Shown here one piece after another: positions 41,397 through 50,170 of a stretch of DNA of 64,000 nt (positions within the stretch are counted from its first letter, which is position 1; every line of letters starts with the position of its first letter). The notes under the pieces were generated by a model, which saw nothing but the letters and a program-made list of their open reading frames with translations, did no database searches and was not told the DNA's origin. Made by a program: the position numbers and the translations under genes. Source of the stretch: Saccharopolyspora erythraea NRRL 2338 (lineage in GTDB: Bacteria > Actinomycetota > Actinomycetes > Mycobacteriales > Pseudonocardiaceae); contig NC_009142.1 of the NCBI RefSeq assembly GCF_000062885.1, forward strand, positions 6,933,584 through 6,997,583. Direction: 5' to 3'.

Positions 41397-42578
41397 ATGC
41401 GATTGCGAACCGCACTGATCGCCGCCGGAGTGGCGGTCGCGACGGCGGCGGTGACCACGCCCGCCGGCCAGGCCGCCGCCCCCGACTCGCTGGAGGCGAT
41501 CTCCGCCGAGCCGTTCGCGCTCAACGACCAGCACGACACCTACGCCGACCGCGTGCGCGCGCTCGACGAGAAGCTGCCCAACGCCAAGGTCGGCGACGTC
41601 CTCGCCGACACCAACCGCACCGGCGGGCAGGGCTGCTCCTACCCGGGTTCCTCCGAAGCCGAGGGCTTCTGCTGGGGCCAGGGCGACGACTCCACCGAGG
41701 CCTGGATCCCGCAGGGTCTGACCGCATCGTGGGACGCCGACCCCAGCGGGAAGGTCGACGGGCACCGCGCGCTGGTCACGAGCTGGTACGAGAAGGGCGG
41801 CGCCGACCGCGGCGTACGGGTCACCTTCGCCAACCACGACGACCCGAAGAAGCCGAAGTACCGGCACGCGATCCTGGTCGCGCCGACGGCCGACGGCGGC
41901 ATCGCGCCGGTGAAGACGCACGCCGGGGGCATCGCCTGGGTCGGCGACAACCTCTACGTGGCCGACACGTGGGGCGGGCTGCGGGTGTTCGACCTGCGCC
42001 ACATCTGGAAGGGCGCGGCCGACCCGACGCACGAGGCGTTCAAGGTCGACGGCGACAAGGTGCTGGCCGCCGACTACCGGTACGTGATCCCGCAGGTGGG
42101 CCGGTACTGCGTGCCGTCGCCCTCCGACGCCTCGAAGTGCAACGGCGACGGCGGCTCCCCGAGCAAGGACGTGCTGCGCACCTCGTTCATCGGCGTCGAC
42201 CGCCAGTCGGGCAGGCTGGTGACCGGCGAGTTCCACGACCAGGACACCGGCAAGCGGCTGGTCCGCTGGCCGCTGGCCGCCGACGGCTCGCTGAAGGCCG
42301 ACGGCGGCAAGGTCAAGGCCGCCGAGGCCTACCGGGTGCCGCACGCCCGGATGCAGGGCGGCGTGTCGGTCGGCGACACCTTCTACACCACCAGCAGCGA
42401 GAACGGTGCCCCCGGCGCGTGGCACCGGATGCGGGCCGGCGAGAAGCCGGCGACGGAGGGCCTGGGCATCCAGGGGCCGGAGGACATGACCTACGACCCC
42501 GCGTCGAAGCGGGTCTGGACGCTGAGCGAGCACGCGAACAAGCGCGCCGTGTTCCCGATCCCGGGCGCGGGCGGCTGA
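41397..42578 (+). CDS. secreted protein of unknown function
   Basis: Encodes 393 aa. A Sec signal (MRLRTALIAAGVAVATAAVT, cleavage near GQAAA) is followed by a soluble protein with no membrane segment. Repeated GG-aromatic patterns such as AGGIAWVGDNLYVADTWGGL, LVTGEFHDQDTGKRL and EDMTYDPASKRVWTLSEHAN suggest a beta-propeller of the SMP-30/YncE kind. Four cysteines could form disulfides. I do not recognise a specific family. A strong terminator follows, so it is transcribed alone. Its ATG lacks a good ribosome site. Confidence 0.8.
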   Translation: MRLRTALIAAGVAVATAAVTTPAGQAAAPDSLEAISAEPFALNDQHDTYADRVRALDEKLPNAKVGDVLADTNRTGGQGCSYPGSSEAEGFCWGQGDDSTEAWIPQGLTASWDADPSGKVDGHRALVTSWYEKGGADRGVRVTFANHDDPKKPKYRHAILVAPTADGGIAPVKTHAGGIAWVGDNLYVADTWGGLRVFDLRHIWKGAADPTHEAFKVDGDKVLAADYRYVIPQVGRYCVPSPSDASKCNGDGGSPSKDVLRTSFIGVDRQSGRLVTGEFHDQDTGKRLVRWPLAADGSLKADGGKVKAAEAYRVPHARMQGGVSVGDTFYTTSSENGAPGAWHRMRAGEKPATEGLGIQGPEDMTYDPASKRVWTLSEHANKRAVFPIPGAGG

Positions 42579-42594
42579 CGCACCGCACCGACGT

Positions 42595-42628
42595 CGAAGG
42601 GCCTGTCCACCCGTGGACAGGCCCTTCG
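42595..42628. terminator. bidirectional terminator
   Basis: A perfect 16-bp inverted repeat (42595-42610 with 42613-42628) with a minimal loop lies between the convergent secreted-protein and DUF3817 genes. Confidence 0.85.
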
Positions 42629-42639
42629 CACTGCACGCG

Positions 42640-42999
42640 TCAGTTCAGGGTTCGCAGGGCGTAGCCGACACGGCCCCAGAACGTCGGCTCCTGCGACTCG
42701 CGCCGCTCCAGCAGACCGCGCCGCCGGGCCCAGCGCTCGAACCACACCGACGCCAGCGGCGGCACCGACGCGACCAGCGCGAGCACCAGCACCCGGAACC
42801 TCCACCGCAGCGGGCTGAACACGACCAGGCAGGTCACCACGTAGGCGGTGAACACCACGCCGTGCACCCAGCCCGCGACGGTGACGCCGAGCGGCTGCCC
42901 GAGGCCGTACTTCGCGGCCATCGCCAGCAGCAGCGCCGCCCAGGACACCGCCTCCGCGACCGCGACCAACCGGAACCAACCGCCATGCGAACTCGGCAC
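42640..42999 (-). CDS. DUF3817 integral membrane protein
   Basis: Encodes 119 aa from a GTG with AGGTG upstream. Three hydrophobic segments include the family block RLVAVAEAVSWAALLLAMAA, then QPLGVTVAGWVHGVVFTAY and VLVLALVASVPPLASVW. DUF3817 (YdzA-like) proteins are common in actinobacteria and have no known biochemical role. It lies 55 bp downstream of cutA on the same strand and may be cotranscribed. Confidence 0.88.
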   Translation of the reverse strand: MPSSHGGWFRLVAVAEAVSWAALLLAMAAKYGLGQPLGVTVAGWVHGVVFTAYVVTCLVVFSPLRWRFRVLVLALVASVPPLASVWFERWARRRGLLERRESQEPTFWGRVGYALRTLN

Positions 43000-43054
43000 G
43001 CTGCACCTGCTTTCGAGAAGGATTCCCCCTTCCGAGTGTGCCGGGTGCCGCCGC

Positions 43055-43378
43055 TCACACCGCCGGGCGGGTCTCCTGGTCGACCCACGCCAGGTAGTCG
43101 GCGTTGCCCGTGATAATCGGGGTGGCGATGATCTCCGGCACGTCGTAGGAGTGCCGGGCCTTGATGTGCTCGACCAGCGCCTCCATCCGGGTGGCCGAGG
43201 TCTTGATCTGCAACTGCCATTCGGGGTCGTCCTGGGCGGCGCCCTCCCACACGTAGAAGCTGCGGATCGGCACCACCTGGACGCACGCGCCGAGGTGGGC
43301 CTCGACCACCCCGCGCGCCAGTTCCGCGGCGGCCTGCTCGGAATCGACGGTTGTCACGACCTGCACGTGGTCAGCCAT
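43055..43378 (-). CDS. cutA: divalent-cation tolerance protein CutA
   Basis: Encodes 107 aa, a typical CutA1 of the ferredoxin-like trimer fold. The signature blocks are EAHLGACVQVVPIRSFYVWE, EWQLQIKTSATRMEALVEHI, and SYDVPEIIATPIITGNADYL. CutA has been linked to copper tolerance in E. coli, but its general function is not established. Its start codon lies 34 bp from the end of the GH47 gene on the same strand, so transcription from the mannosidase promoter could continue through it. Confidence 0.95.
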   Translation of the reverse strand: MADHVQVVTTVDSEQAAAELARGVVEAHLGACVQVVPIRSFYVWEGAAQDDPEWQLQIKTSATRMEALVEHIKARHSYDVPEIIATPIITGNADYLAWVDQETRPAV

Positions 43379-43412
43379 GCCTCCCAGCGTATGCGCGAGC
43401 CGGGATGCGGGG

Positions 43413-44846
43413 TCAGGACCGCCGGGCGCCCCGCAGCAGGTTGGCCTCGGTGGACAGGTAGAGCTCGCGGTAGTCCGCGCGCGGGGTGCCCGAGAAGAGC
43501 AGCCAGTAGTACTTCATCTGCTCCGACCACCAGTAGCCCGGACAGGTGTCCTCCTGCGCGGGCGGTTTCGCGGTGACGTCGGTCAGGCTCGCGAAGCCGT
43601 GCCGGGTCTTCGAGCTCGCCACCATGTTGCGGAAGTGGGTGTGCGCGCGTTCGCGGAAGATCTCGTCGCCGGTGGCCAGCCAGAGCGCAAGCGCCGAGTC
43701 CGCGAACTCCGGCCGGAGCGCGTTGCTTGGGTCCGGCGCGGACATCGTGCGGTAGTCCAGCGTCGAGGGCAGCACGCCGAACCGGTCCTGGGCCGCGTTC
43801 CACCCGTCGTGGTAGGCGCGGCCCTGCTCCACGCGCCCGGACTCGCCGAGCAGCCCGGCGTAGAAGGACGCCAGCACGCTCTGCCCGCGGTCGGCGACCG
43901 CGCCCGTGTGCGCGTCGACCTGCGGGAACCACAGGTGCCCGTCGTGCTCCTCGGCCTGGTGGGCGAGGATCGCGTCGGTCAGGGTGTCGTACCATTGCCG
44001 CATCTCCTCGTCGCCGAAGAGCGCGTAGCCGTCCCACAGGTACTCGTAGTAGGAGTCGCCGGGCGGGCCGACTGTGGCGATCCGGTTGCGCCACCGCCCG
44101 GTTTCGGCGTCGATGTCGTGCGGCAGGAGGCCGAGCGGAGTCCGCTTGTCGTGGACGACCCGCATCGCCTCCTTCGCGACGTCGAAGTAGCGGCGGTCGC
44201 CGGTCCACTCGGACAGCACGCCGAACTCCGCGACGTAGGTGCCCACCTCGACGATGTTGGTGTCCGGGCGGCTGACCGCGCCGGTCGCGAGGTTGACGTA
44301 GCGGTACGGCAGCCCGGTCGGCGACTCGGTGAAGGCGGGCATGAGCCGGTCGGCGACGTCGACGGCGAGCTCCAGCAGCCGCCGGTCGCCGGTGCAGTGG
44401 TAGGCCGCGGCCAGGCCGCCGACCATCCGGATGTTGGTCTCGAAGACCTGGAACGGCGCGTCGATGTCGAAGTCGAGGTTGCCGGTGATCCAGTCGACGG
44501 CCTGGCCGACCTCCTCGTCGGCCTCCATCAGCCACAGCGTGTCCACCGCCTCGACGGCGCTGAGGCCGACGGAGTGGCCCGGCACGAAGAAGTCCTCTCG
44601 GCCACCGGAGATCGGCTTGATGTGGTCGGCGCCCAGCGCGTGCTCCACGTACTGCCGCCACGCCCACAGGAACTCGCGGCGGACGTCCTCGGCGACCGGC
44701 TTCCAGTTCCGGCCGTCCCCTTCCGCCGCGGCGGAGGCGACCGGCGCTCCGGCGGCCAGGGCACCGCCCGCGACGGCCGCGCCGCCGAGCAGTCGCAGCA
44801 CGCTTCTCCTCGGCAGTACCGAACTCCTGGGCAGTACCGGGTCCAT
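43413..44846 (-). CDS. secreted GH47 alpha-1,2-mannosidase-type glycoside hydrolase
   Basis: Encodes 477 aa. A twin-arginine signal (PRRSVLRLLGGAAVAGG) ends at ASAAA. The mature part is a single (alpha/alpha)7 GH47 domain: LSAVEAVDTLWLMEADEEV, the hallmark FETNIRMVGGLAAAYHCTGD, YEYLWDGYALF, and at the end LSTEANLL, which matches the calcium-binding threonine motif of the family. GH47 enzymes remove alpha-1,2-linked mannose; most are eukaryotic N-glycan processors, and bacterial ones are rare. GGGAGA precedes the ATG. A GACGACGTCGTC palindrome lies 20 bp upstream. The divergent LacI gene, ManA and sugar transporter fit mannan or glycoprotein mannose use. Confidence 0.9.
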   Translation of the reverse strand: MDPVLPRSSVLPRRSVLRLLGGAAVAGGALAAGAPVASAAAEGDGRNWKPVAEDVRREFLWAWRQYVEHALGADHIKPISGGREDFFVPGHSVGLSAVEAVDTLWLMEADEEVGQAVDWITGNLDFDIDAPFQVFETNIRMVGGLAAAYHCTGDRRLLELAVDVADRLMPAFTESPTGLPYRYVNLATGAVSRPDTNIVEVGTYVAEFGVLSEWTGDRRYFDVAKEAMRVVHDKRTPLGLLPHDIDAETGRWRNRIATVGPPGDSYYEYLWDGYALFGDEEMRQWYDTLTDAILAHQAEEHDGHLWFPQVDAHTGAVADRGQSVLASFYAGLLGESGRVEQGRAYHDGWNAAQDRFGVLPSTLDYRTMSAPDPSNALRPEFADSALALWLATGDEIFRERAHTHFRNMVASSKTRHGFASLTDVTAKPPAQEDTCPGYWWSEQMKYYWLLFSGTPRADYRELYLSTEANLLRGARRS

Positions 44847-44866
44847 CGCCGTCTCCCGTCGTGTCC

Positions 44867-44878
44867 GACGACGTCGTC
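44867..44878. promoter_or_regulatory. LacI-type palindrome before the GH47 gene
   Basis: GACGACGTCGTC, a perfect 12-bp palindrome 20 bp before the GH47 ATG. It differs from the element at the lacI start at only two symmetric positions. Confidence 0.5.
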
Positions 44879-45018
44879 GAGCCGACTCACCGTCGCGGGC
44901 CGGTGCCGCCAGGTCAACGGAGATCGCAGTTCCTGTCCGGTTTCGACACCGCGCATAGCCCGATCAGCGGCGCCAGGAGCGCCCGGAGGCGGTCTTGACC
45001 GTTCTCCATCCCGCGTTG

Positions 45019-45030
45019 GACAACCTTGTC
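45019..45030. promoter_or_regulatory. LacI-type near-palindrome in the divergent gap
   Basis: GACAACCTTGTC matches the lacI-start element at eleven of twelve positions, and a half-site AACTTGTC follows at 45033-45040. It lies centrally in the 363-bp GH47/lacI gap. Confidence 0.5.
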
Positions 45031-45170
45031 AGAACTTGTCGGATCGCCGGTTGCCGCCAGCACCGCGGAGGAGCCTCTGGGCAACTCGCACGTCCAGTGC
45101 GAAGTCCACACGATTACGCCGTTCATCAGCACAAACATGCTCCGGGAGGCGGCTTGACCAGTCGTCGGCA

Positions 45171-45199
45171 TTGACAGCGCGCGACGGGTGATGTGGAAT
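45171..45199 (+). promoter_or_regulatory. lacI promoter with consensus -35
   Basis: TTGACA at 45171-45176, a 17-bp spacer and TGGAAT at 45194-45199. Predicted initiation at about 45206-45210 favours the ATG at 45210 and a near-leaderless transcript. Confidence 0.5.
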
Positions 45200-45209
45200 G
45201 CCGCCCACC

Positions 45210-46226
45210 ATGACAACGTTGTCCGAACCCGGGAACGTCCGGCGCGCCACGATGAACGACGTGGCGCGTCTGGCAGGCGTGAGCATCAAGACCGTCTCCC
45301 GCGTCGTCAACGACGAGAGCGGCGTGCACCCGGCGACCGCCGAGCGCGTGCTGACCGCCATCGAGCAGCTCGGCTTCCGCCGCAACCTCAGCGCCCGGCA
45401 CCTGCGCCGCGGCACCGAGACCGGCACCATCGGGCTGGTCCTGGAGGACGTAGCCAACCCCTTCTACTCGGTGCTCACCCGGGCGGCGGAGGAAGTCGCC
45501 AGGGCCCACGGCAGGCAGGTGCTCACCGGATCGTCCGACGAGGACCCGGCCCGCGAACGCGAGCTGGTGCTGGAGTTCTGCGCGCGCCGGGTGGACGGGC
45601 TGCTGGTCGTTCCCGCCGGGCACCAGCAGGGCTACATCGCCCACGAGATCAACGCGGGCACGCCGGTGGTCTTCCTGGACCGCCCGGCTGGCAACGTCGA
45701 GGCCGACACCGTGCTGGTCGACAACGTCGGCGGCACCGCGCTGGCGGCCCGGCACCTGGCCGCGCACGGGCACCGCTCGATCGCCTTCCTCGGCGACGCG
45801 CCCGAGATCCACACCGCCGCCGAGCGGCTGCGCGGCTTCCGCGAGGGCTGCGCGCAGGCGGGCGTGGCCTTCGACCCCGCGCTGGTGCGGATGGGCCCGC
45901 ACACCACCGAGACGGTCCGCGCCGCGCTCGAACTCATGCTCCCGCGCGCGACCGCCCTGGTGACCGGCAACAACCGGATCACCGTCGAGGCGTTGCGCGT
46001 GCTGGCAGGCCGGGCCGACCGGCCTGCGCTGGTCGGGTTCGACGACTTCGAACTCGCCGACCTGCTCGACCCGCCGATCACGGTGATCACCCACGACACC
46101 CGGGAGCTGGGGCGGTCGGCGGCCGAGCTGTTGTTCGCGCGGCTCGGCGGTGACACCGCGCCGCCGCGCCGCCACGTCCTGCCCACGCGGCTGCTGCCCC
46201 GAGGTTCCGGAGAGGTAACACCTTGA
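45210..46226 (+). CDS. LacI-family regulator of the mannose locus
   Basis: Encodes 338 aa from the ATG at 45210; an ATG at 45198 would add four residues but lies in the predicted -10 box. The helix-turn-helix and hinge are TMNDVARLAGVSIKTVSRVV and NLSARHLRRGTETGTIGLV. The periplasmic-binding-protein-like domain follows, with VDGLLVVPAGHQQGYI and ALVGFDDFELADLLDPPITV. It heads an operon with manA (TTGA overlap) and a sugar ABC importer and is divergent from GH47. Palindromes at all three promoter positions mark it as the probable local repressor, likely induced by a mannose-type sugar. Confidence 0.93.
   Translation: MTTLSEPGNVRRATMNDVARLAGVSIKTVSRVVNDESGVHPATAERVLTAIEQLGFRRNLSARHLRRGTETGTIGLVLEDVANPFYSVLTRAAEEVARAHGRQVLTGSSDEDPARERELVLEFCARRVDGLLVVPAGHQQGYIAHEINAGTPVVFLDRPAGNVEADTVLVDNVGGTALAARHLAAHGHRSIAFLGDAPEIHTAAERLRGFREGCAQAGVAFDPALVRMGPHTTETVRAALELMLPRATALVTGNNRITVEALRVLAGRADRPALVGFDDFELADLLDPPITVITHDTRELGRSAAELLFARLGGDTAPPRRHVLPTRLLPRGSGEVTP
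45212..45223. promoter_or_regulatory. perfect LacI-type palindrome on the lacI start codon
   Basis: GACAACGTTGTC is a perfect 12-bp palindrome with the central CG typical of LacI/GalR operators. It covers codons 1-5 of the regulator gene, just downstream of the predicted start site, which suits autorepression of the lacI-manA-transporter operon. Confidence 0.6.
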
Positions 46227-47266
46227 CTTCTGCCCACACTGACCAGCACCCGGTGGTGCTCCCGGCCAACCAGCCGGAGCAGTTCTACCGGGGCGGCGCG
46301 TCCATCGCGGCCCTGCGCGGTGCCGGCGACGACCGCGACTTCGGCCCCGAGGACTGGGTGGCCTCGACCACCACGCGGTTCGGGCAGCCCGAGGCCGGGT
46401 TGTCGCGGCTGCCCGACGGCAGGCTGCTGCGCGACGCCGTCGCGGCGGCGCCCGAGTCGTGGCTGGGCGCCGACCACGTCGGCGACTTCGGCGACAGCAC
46501 CGCCCTGCTGGTCAAGCTGCTCGACGCCGGGCAGCGGCTGCCCGTGCACTGCCACCCCTCCGACGGCTTCGCCCGGCAGCACCTGGGATCGCGCTTCGGC
46601 AAGACCGAAGCGTGGATCGTGGTCGGCACCACCGGGCCGAACCCCGTGGTGTACCTGGGTTTCCGGGAGGACGTCGCGCCGGAGACCGTCGCGCACTGGG
46701 TCGCCACCCAGGACTCGTCGGCGATGCTGGGCTCCCTCAACGAGATCCCGGTGAAGCCCGGCGACACCGTGCACGTGCCCGCGGGCACCCCGCACGCGAT
46801 CGGCGCCGGGGTCTTCATCGTCGAGCTCCAGCAGCCGACCGACTTCTCGATCACGCTGGAGTGGCAGGGTTTCCTCGCCGACGCCGAGGGCGCGTTCCTC
46901 GGCATGGACCACGAGACCGCCCTGCGGACGGTGAACCGCGCGGGGTTCGGCGACGCGACCCTCGCCTCGCTCATCAAGCACACCGCGGGTCAGGACGACC
47001 CGCGCGTGCCCCTGCTCGCCGAGGACGCGGCCGAGTTCTTCCTCGCCGACCGGCTGCACCCGCGCGGCGGTCTCGAGCTCGACCCGTCCTTCGGCGTGCT
47101 GATCGTTCTCGACGGTGCGGGAACGCTGCGCGCCGGAAGCGGTTCGGCGACCGAGCTCCGGCGCGGCCACACCGTCGTCGTGCCGCACTCGGCGGGAACC
47201 GCGGTGCTCGAAGGCGAGCTCACCGCCGTGCACTGCCGCCCACCCGCTCCGCGCGGAACGCGCTGA
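46223..47266 (+). CDS. manA: class I mannose-6-phosphate isomerase
   Basis: Encodes 347 aa from a TTG overlapping the lacI stop, with GGAGAGG upstream. The cupin zinc sites are seen in LPVHCHPSDGFARQHLGSRF and GKTEAWIVVG, and in the conserved HVPAGTPHAIGAGVFIVELQ. The enzyme interconverts mannose-6-phosphate and fructose-6-phosphate. Its place after the regulator and before a FrcABC-type importer fits catabolism of imported mannose. No sugar kinase is present in the locus, so phosphorylation must use an enzyme coded elsewhere. Confidence 0.92.
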   Translation: MTSAHTDQHPVVLPANQPEQFYRGGASIAALRGAGDDRDFGPEDWVASTTTRFGQPEAGLSRLPDGRLLRDAVAAAPESWLGADHVGDFGDSTALLVKLLDAGQRLPVHCHPSDGFARQHLGSRFGKTEAWIVVGTTGPNPVVYLGFREDVAPETVAHWVATQDSSAMLGSLNEIPVKPGDTVHVPAGTPHAIGAGVFIVELQQPTDFSITLEWQGFLADAEGAFLGMDHETALRTVNRAGFGDATLASLIKHTAGQDDPRVPLLAEDAAEFFLADRLHPRGGLELDPSFGVLIVLDGAGTLRAGSGSATELRRGHTVVVPHSAGTAVLEGELTAVHCRPPAPRGTR

Positions 47267-47327
47267 CCCGTGCGCTCCCCGGGCGGTGCGCGTCCGGGGA
47301 GCACGCGGCCGCTTCGAGGAGGAACCC

Positions 47328-48092
47328 ATGAGCCAACCGCTGCTGGAGGCGCGCGAGCTCGTCAAGCACTACGGGAGCGTGGAGGCGCTGCGCGGCGCCT
47401 CCTTCTCGGCCCACCCCGGCGAGGTCGTCGCGCTCATCGGCGACAACGGGGCGGGCAAGTCCACACTGGTCAAATGCCTCTCCGGGGTCGAGCAGCCGGA
47501 CTCGGGATCCATCGAGGTGGCCGGGAAACCGGTGACGCTGGACTCGCCCGGCGCCGCCCGCTCCCACGGCATCGAGACCGCCTACCAGGACCTCGCGGTG
47601 GCACCGGACCTCGACCCGGCCGCGAACCTGTTCCTGGGGCGCGAGATCCGCCGCGGTGGTCTGCTGGGCAAGCTCGGCATGCTCGACAAGCCGGCGATGC
47701 GCACCCGCGCCGCCGAGCAGTTCGAGAAGTTCGGCGTGACGTTGCAGAACCTCGACGTGCCGATCGGCTCGCTGTCCGGCGGCCAGCGCCAGAGCGTCGC
47801 GGTCGCGCGCTCGGTGGCGTGGGCCGACAAGCTGGTGTTCATGGACGAGCCGACCGCCGCGCTCGGCGTGGTGCAGCGGGAGCGGGTCCTCGACGTCATC
47901 CGCCGCGTCCGCGACTCGGGCATCGCGGTGGTGCTGATCAGCCACAACATGCCGGAGGTGCTCTCGGTCGCCGACCGGGTGGAGGTGCTGCGGCTGGGCA
48001 GGCGGGTGGCGCGGCTGCGCGCCGCCGACGCGACCCTGGAAGACCTCGTCGGCGCCATGACCGGTGCCCTGTCCACGGAGGACGAGAGCTGA
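47328..48092 (+). CDS. sugar ABC transporter ATPase (single-domain, FrcA-like)
   Basis: Encodes 254 aa with GAGGAGGAAC before the ATG. Walker A is GDNGAGKST, signature LSGGQRQSVAVARSV, Walker B FMDEPTAALGVVQR. The last is the variant D-loop of CUT2-family sugar importers. Most CUT2 ATPases (RbsA) are double; the single-domain form is that of the rhizobial fructose/mannose/ribose transporter FrcA. The stop overlaps the permease start (TGATG). Import of mannose is inferred from the neighbours. Confidence 0.92.
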   Translation: MSQPLLEARELVKHYGSVEALRGASFSAHPGEVVALIGDNGAGKSTLVKCLSGVEQPDSGSIEVAGKPVTLDSPGAARSHGIETAYQDLAVAPDLDPAANLFLGREIRRGGLLGKLGMLDKPAMRTRAAEQFEKFGVTLQNLDVPIGSLSGGQRQSVAVARSVAWADKLVFMDEPTAALGVVQRERVLDVIRRVRDSGIAVVLISHNMPEVLSVADRVEVLRLGRRVARLRAADATLEDLVGAMTGALSTEDES

Positions 48093-49132
48093 TGAGCGCC
48101 ACCCAGAAGACTCCGGTGCAGGCGACCCCCGACGACGCGCAGAAGGGCCTGGCGGCCCGGCTCTCCGGCTCCAACACGCTGTGGACCGGTCTGGTGCTCG
48201 TCGCGCTGTGCCTGCTGTTCAGCGCGCTGCGGCCGGACGCCTTCCCCACCCTGTTCAACATCCAGACCCTGCTGGTGCAGGCCGCACCGCTGCTCATGCT
48301 CGCGGTCGGGATGACCTTCGTGATCATCACCTCCGGCATCGACCTGTCGGTCGGCTCGGTCCTGGTCTTCGCCGGCGTCGTCTCGGCGCAGACCATGGAG
48401 GCGCTCTCCGGCGGCGACGCGACCCACGCCGGCTGGGGCGTCATCGCGGCCGGGCTCGTGGTCGCGCTGGCAGGCGGCGCGGTGTGGGGCGTGCTCAACG
48501 GGCTGCTGGTCGCGGTGGCCCGGGTGCCCGCGCTCATCGTCACGCTCGGCTCGTTCGGCGCCGCTCTCGGCGCGGCGCAGCTGCTGACCAACGGCATCGA
48601 CGTCCGGACAGTGCCGACCGCGCTGCGCCAGACCCTCGGCACCGGCACCTCCTTCGGCGTGGTGCCGAACCTCGTCATCCTCGCGGCGGTGGTCACGTTG
48701 CTCGGGGCGTGGCTGCTGCACACCACGGTCTTCGGCCGCTACACCTACGCGATCGGCTCCAACGCCGAGGCGGCCCGGCGCTCCGGCATCAGGGTCACCC
48801 GCCACCTGGTCGCGGTCTACGCGCTGACCGGGGTGCTGTCGGGCCTGGCCGGGTTCATGTCGCTGGCCTACTTCGGCACCACCACGATCAGCGGGCACAG
48901 CAACGACAACCTGAACGCCATCGCCGCGGTGGTGCTCGGCGGCACCAGCCTCTTCGGCGGTGTCGGCACCGTGCTGGGCAGCGTGATCGGCGTGTTCATC
49001 CCGGCGGTGCTGGACACCGGCTTCGTGATGGCGGGCGTGCGCCCCTTCTGGCAGCCCATCGCGGTCGGCGCGGTGCTGGTCGCGGCGGTGTGGATGGACC
49101 AGCGGCGGAGGCGGGCGCGCAACAGCCGCTGA
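48092..49132 (+). CDS. sugar ABC transporter permease (FrcC/RbsC-like)
   Basis: Encodes 346 aa with eight to ten hydrophobic segments. The CUT2 permease hallmarks are AAPLLMLAVGMTFVIITSGI and DLSVGSVLVFAGV at the second and third segments, then VPALIVTLGSFGAALGAA. The cytoplasmic loop AIGSNAEAARRSGIRVTRH is the ATPase contact, and AAVVLGGTSLFGGVGTVLGS follows near the C-terminus. It is coupled to the ATPase gene by a one-base overlap. With the lipoprotein downstream it makes a complete importer. Confidence 0.93.
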   Translation: MSATQKTPVQATPDDAQKGLAARLSGSNTLWTGLVLVALCLLFSALRPDAFPTLFNIQTLLVQAAPLLMLAVGMTFVIITSGIDLSVGSVLVFAGVVSAQTMEALSGGDATHAGWGVIAAGLVVALAGGAVWGVLNGLLVAVARVPALIVTLGSFGAALGAAQLLTNGIDVRTVPTALRQTLGTGTSFGVVPNLVILAAVVTLLGAWLLHTTVFGRYTYAIGSNAEAARRSGIRVTRHLVAVYALTGVLSGLAGFMSLAYFGTTTISGHSNDNLNAIAAVVLGGTSLFGGVGTVLGSVIGVFIPAVLDTGFVMAGVRPFWQPIAVGAVLVAAVWMDQRRRRARNSR

Positions 49133-49182
49133 CGCCTGGACTTCGGCAGAGCTTTCGGCACAACGGCGTGTGGAGGTAATCG

Positions 49183-50154
49183 ATGAGAAGGCACATCCTG
49201 GCGGTGGCGTCGGTGCTGCTGCTGGCCGGCTGCGGCTCGGGGCAGATCGGCGACACCGGTGGCGGCCAGACCGACCCGAACAACAGGAACCTCGCCCTGC
49301 TGACCGGGATGCGCGGCGAACCGTTCTACGTCTCCATGGAGTGCGCCGCGAAGCAGCAGGCCGCCGCCGCGGGCTACAACATCAACGCGCAGGCCCCGGA
49401 GAAGTTCGAGCAGGCCGAGCAGTCCCAGATGCTCACCGGCATCATCGGCACCCGGCCGGGTGCGGTGATCATCGCCCCCACCGACGACAAGGCGCTGGCC
49501 GCGCCGTTGCAGCAGGCCAAGAACAACGGCGTCCAGGTCGTGGAGGTCGACACCGCGCTGGAGGACCGCTCCATCGCCGTCGCGTCGCTGTCGTCGGACA
49601 ACTACGCGGGCGGCAAGCTCGCCGCCCAGACCCTCGCACAGCTCACCGGCGGCAAGCCGGGCGCGGTGCTCGCGCTCAACACCAAGGCGGGCACCTCCAC
49701 CACCGACGAGCGGGCCAAGGGCTTCGAGGAGGAGATCGCCAAGCACCCGAACCTGCGGCTGCTGCCGACCCAGTACACCGAGAACGAGCCCGCGACGGCG
49801 GCGCAGATCGTCTCGGCGACCCTGGCCGCCAACCCCGACCTGGTCGGGGTGTTCGCCACCAACCTCAACACCGGTGAGGGCGCGGGCACCGCGCTGGCCA
49901 ACGCCGGGCGGTCGGGCCAGGTGCAGCTCGTCGGCTTCGACGCCAGCCCCAAGCAGGTCGAGGACCTGCGCAACGGGCGGGTGCAGGCGCTGATCGCGCA
50001 GGACCCGGCGGCCATCGGCCGCGAAGGCGTCGACCGCGCCATCGCGGCGATCAAGGGCCAGCCGGTCGAGCGGGAGACCAGGACCAACATGATCGCCATC
50101 ACCAAGGACAACATGCAGGCGCAGTCCCAGTACTTCTACAAGTCGGAGTGCTGA
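49183..50154 (+). CDS. sugar ABC transporter substrate-binding lipoprotein
   Basis: Encodes 323 aa with GGAGGTAATCG before the ATG. Lipobox LLAGC (Cys17) anchors it on the outer face. The mature part is a type-1 periplasmic-binding fold: NLALLTGMRGEPFYVSMECA, GAVIIAPTDDKALAAPLQQA, VQLVGFDASPKQVEDLRNG and VQALIAQDPAAIGREGVDRA, as in ribose- and fructose-binding proteins. It should catch monosaccharide outside the cell, mannose by context. A terminator follows, closing the lacI-manA-ABC operon. Confidence 0.93.
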   Translation: MRRHILAVASVLLLAGCGSGQIGDTGGGQTDPNNRNLALLTGMRGEPFYVSMECAAKQQAAAAGYNINAQAPEKFEQAEQSQMLTGIIGTRPGAVIIAPTDDKALAAPLQQAKNNGVQVVEVDTALEDRSIAVASLSSDNYAGGKLAAQTLAQLTGGKPGAVLALNTKAGTSTTDERAKGFEEEIAKHPNLRLLPTQYTENEPATAAQIVSATLAANPDLVGVFATNLNTGEGAGTALANAGRSGQVQLVGFDASPKQVEDLRNGRVQALIAQDPAAIGREGVDRAIAAIKGQPVERETRTNMIAITKDNMQAQSQYFYKSEC

Positions 50155-50170
50155 GTTCGCCGGACACCTG

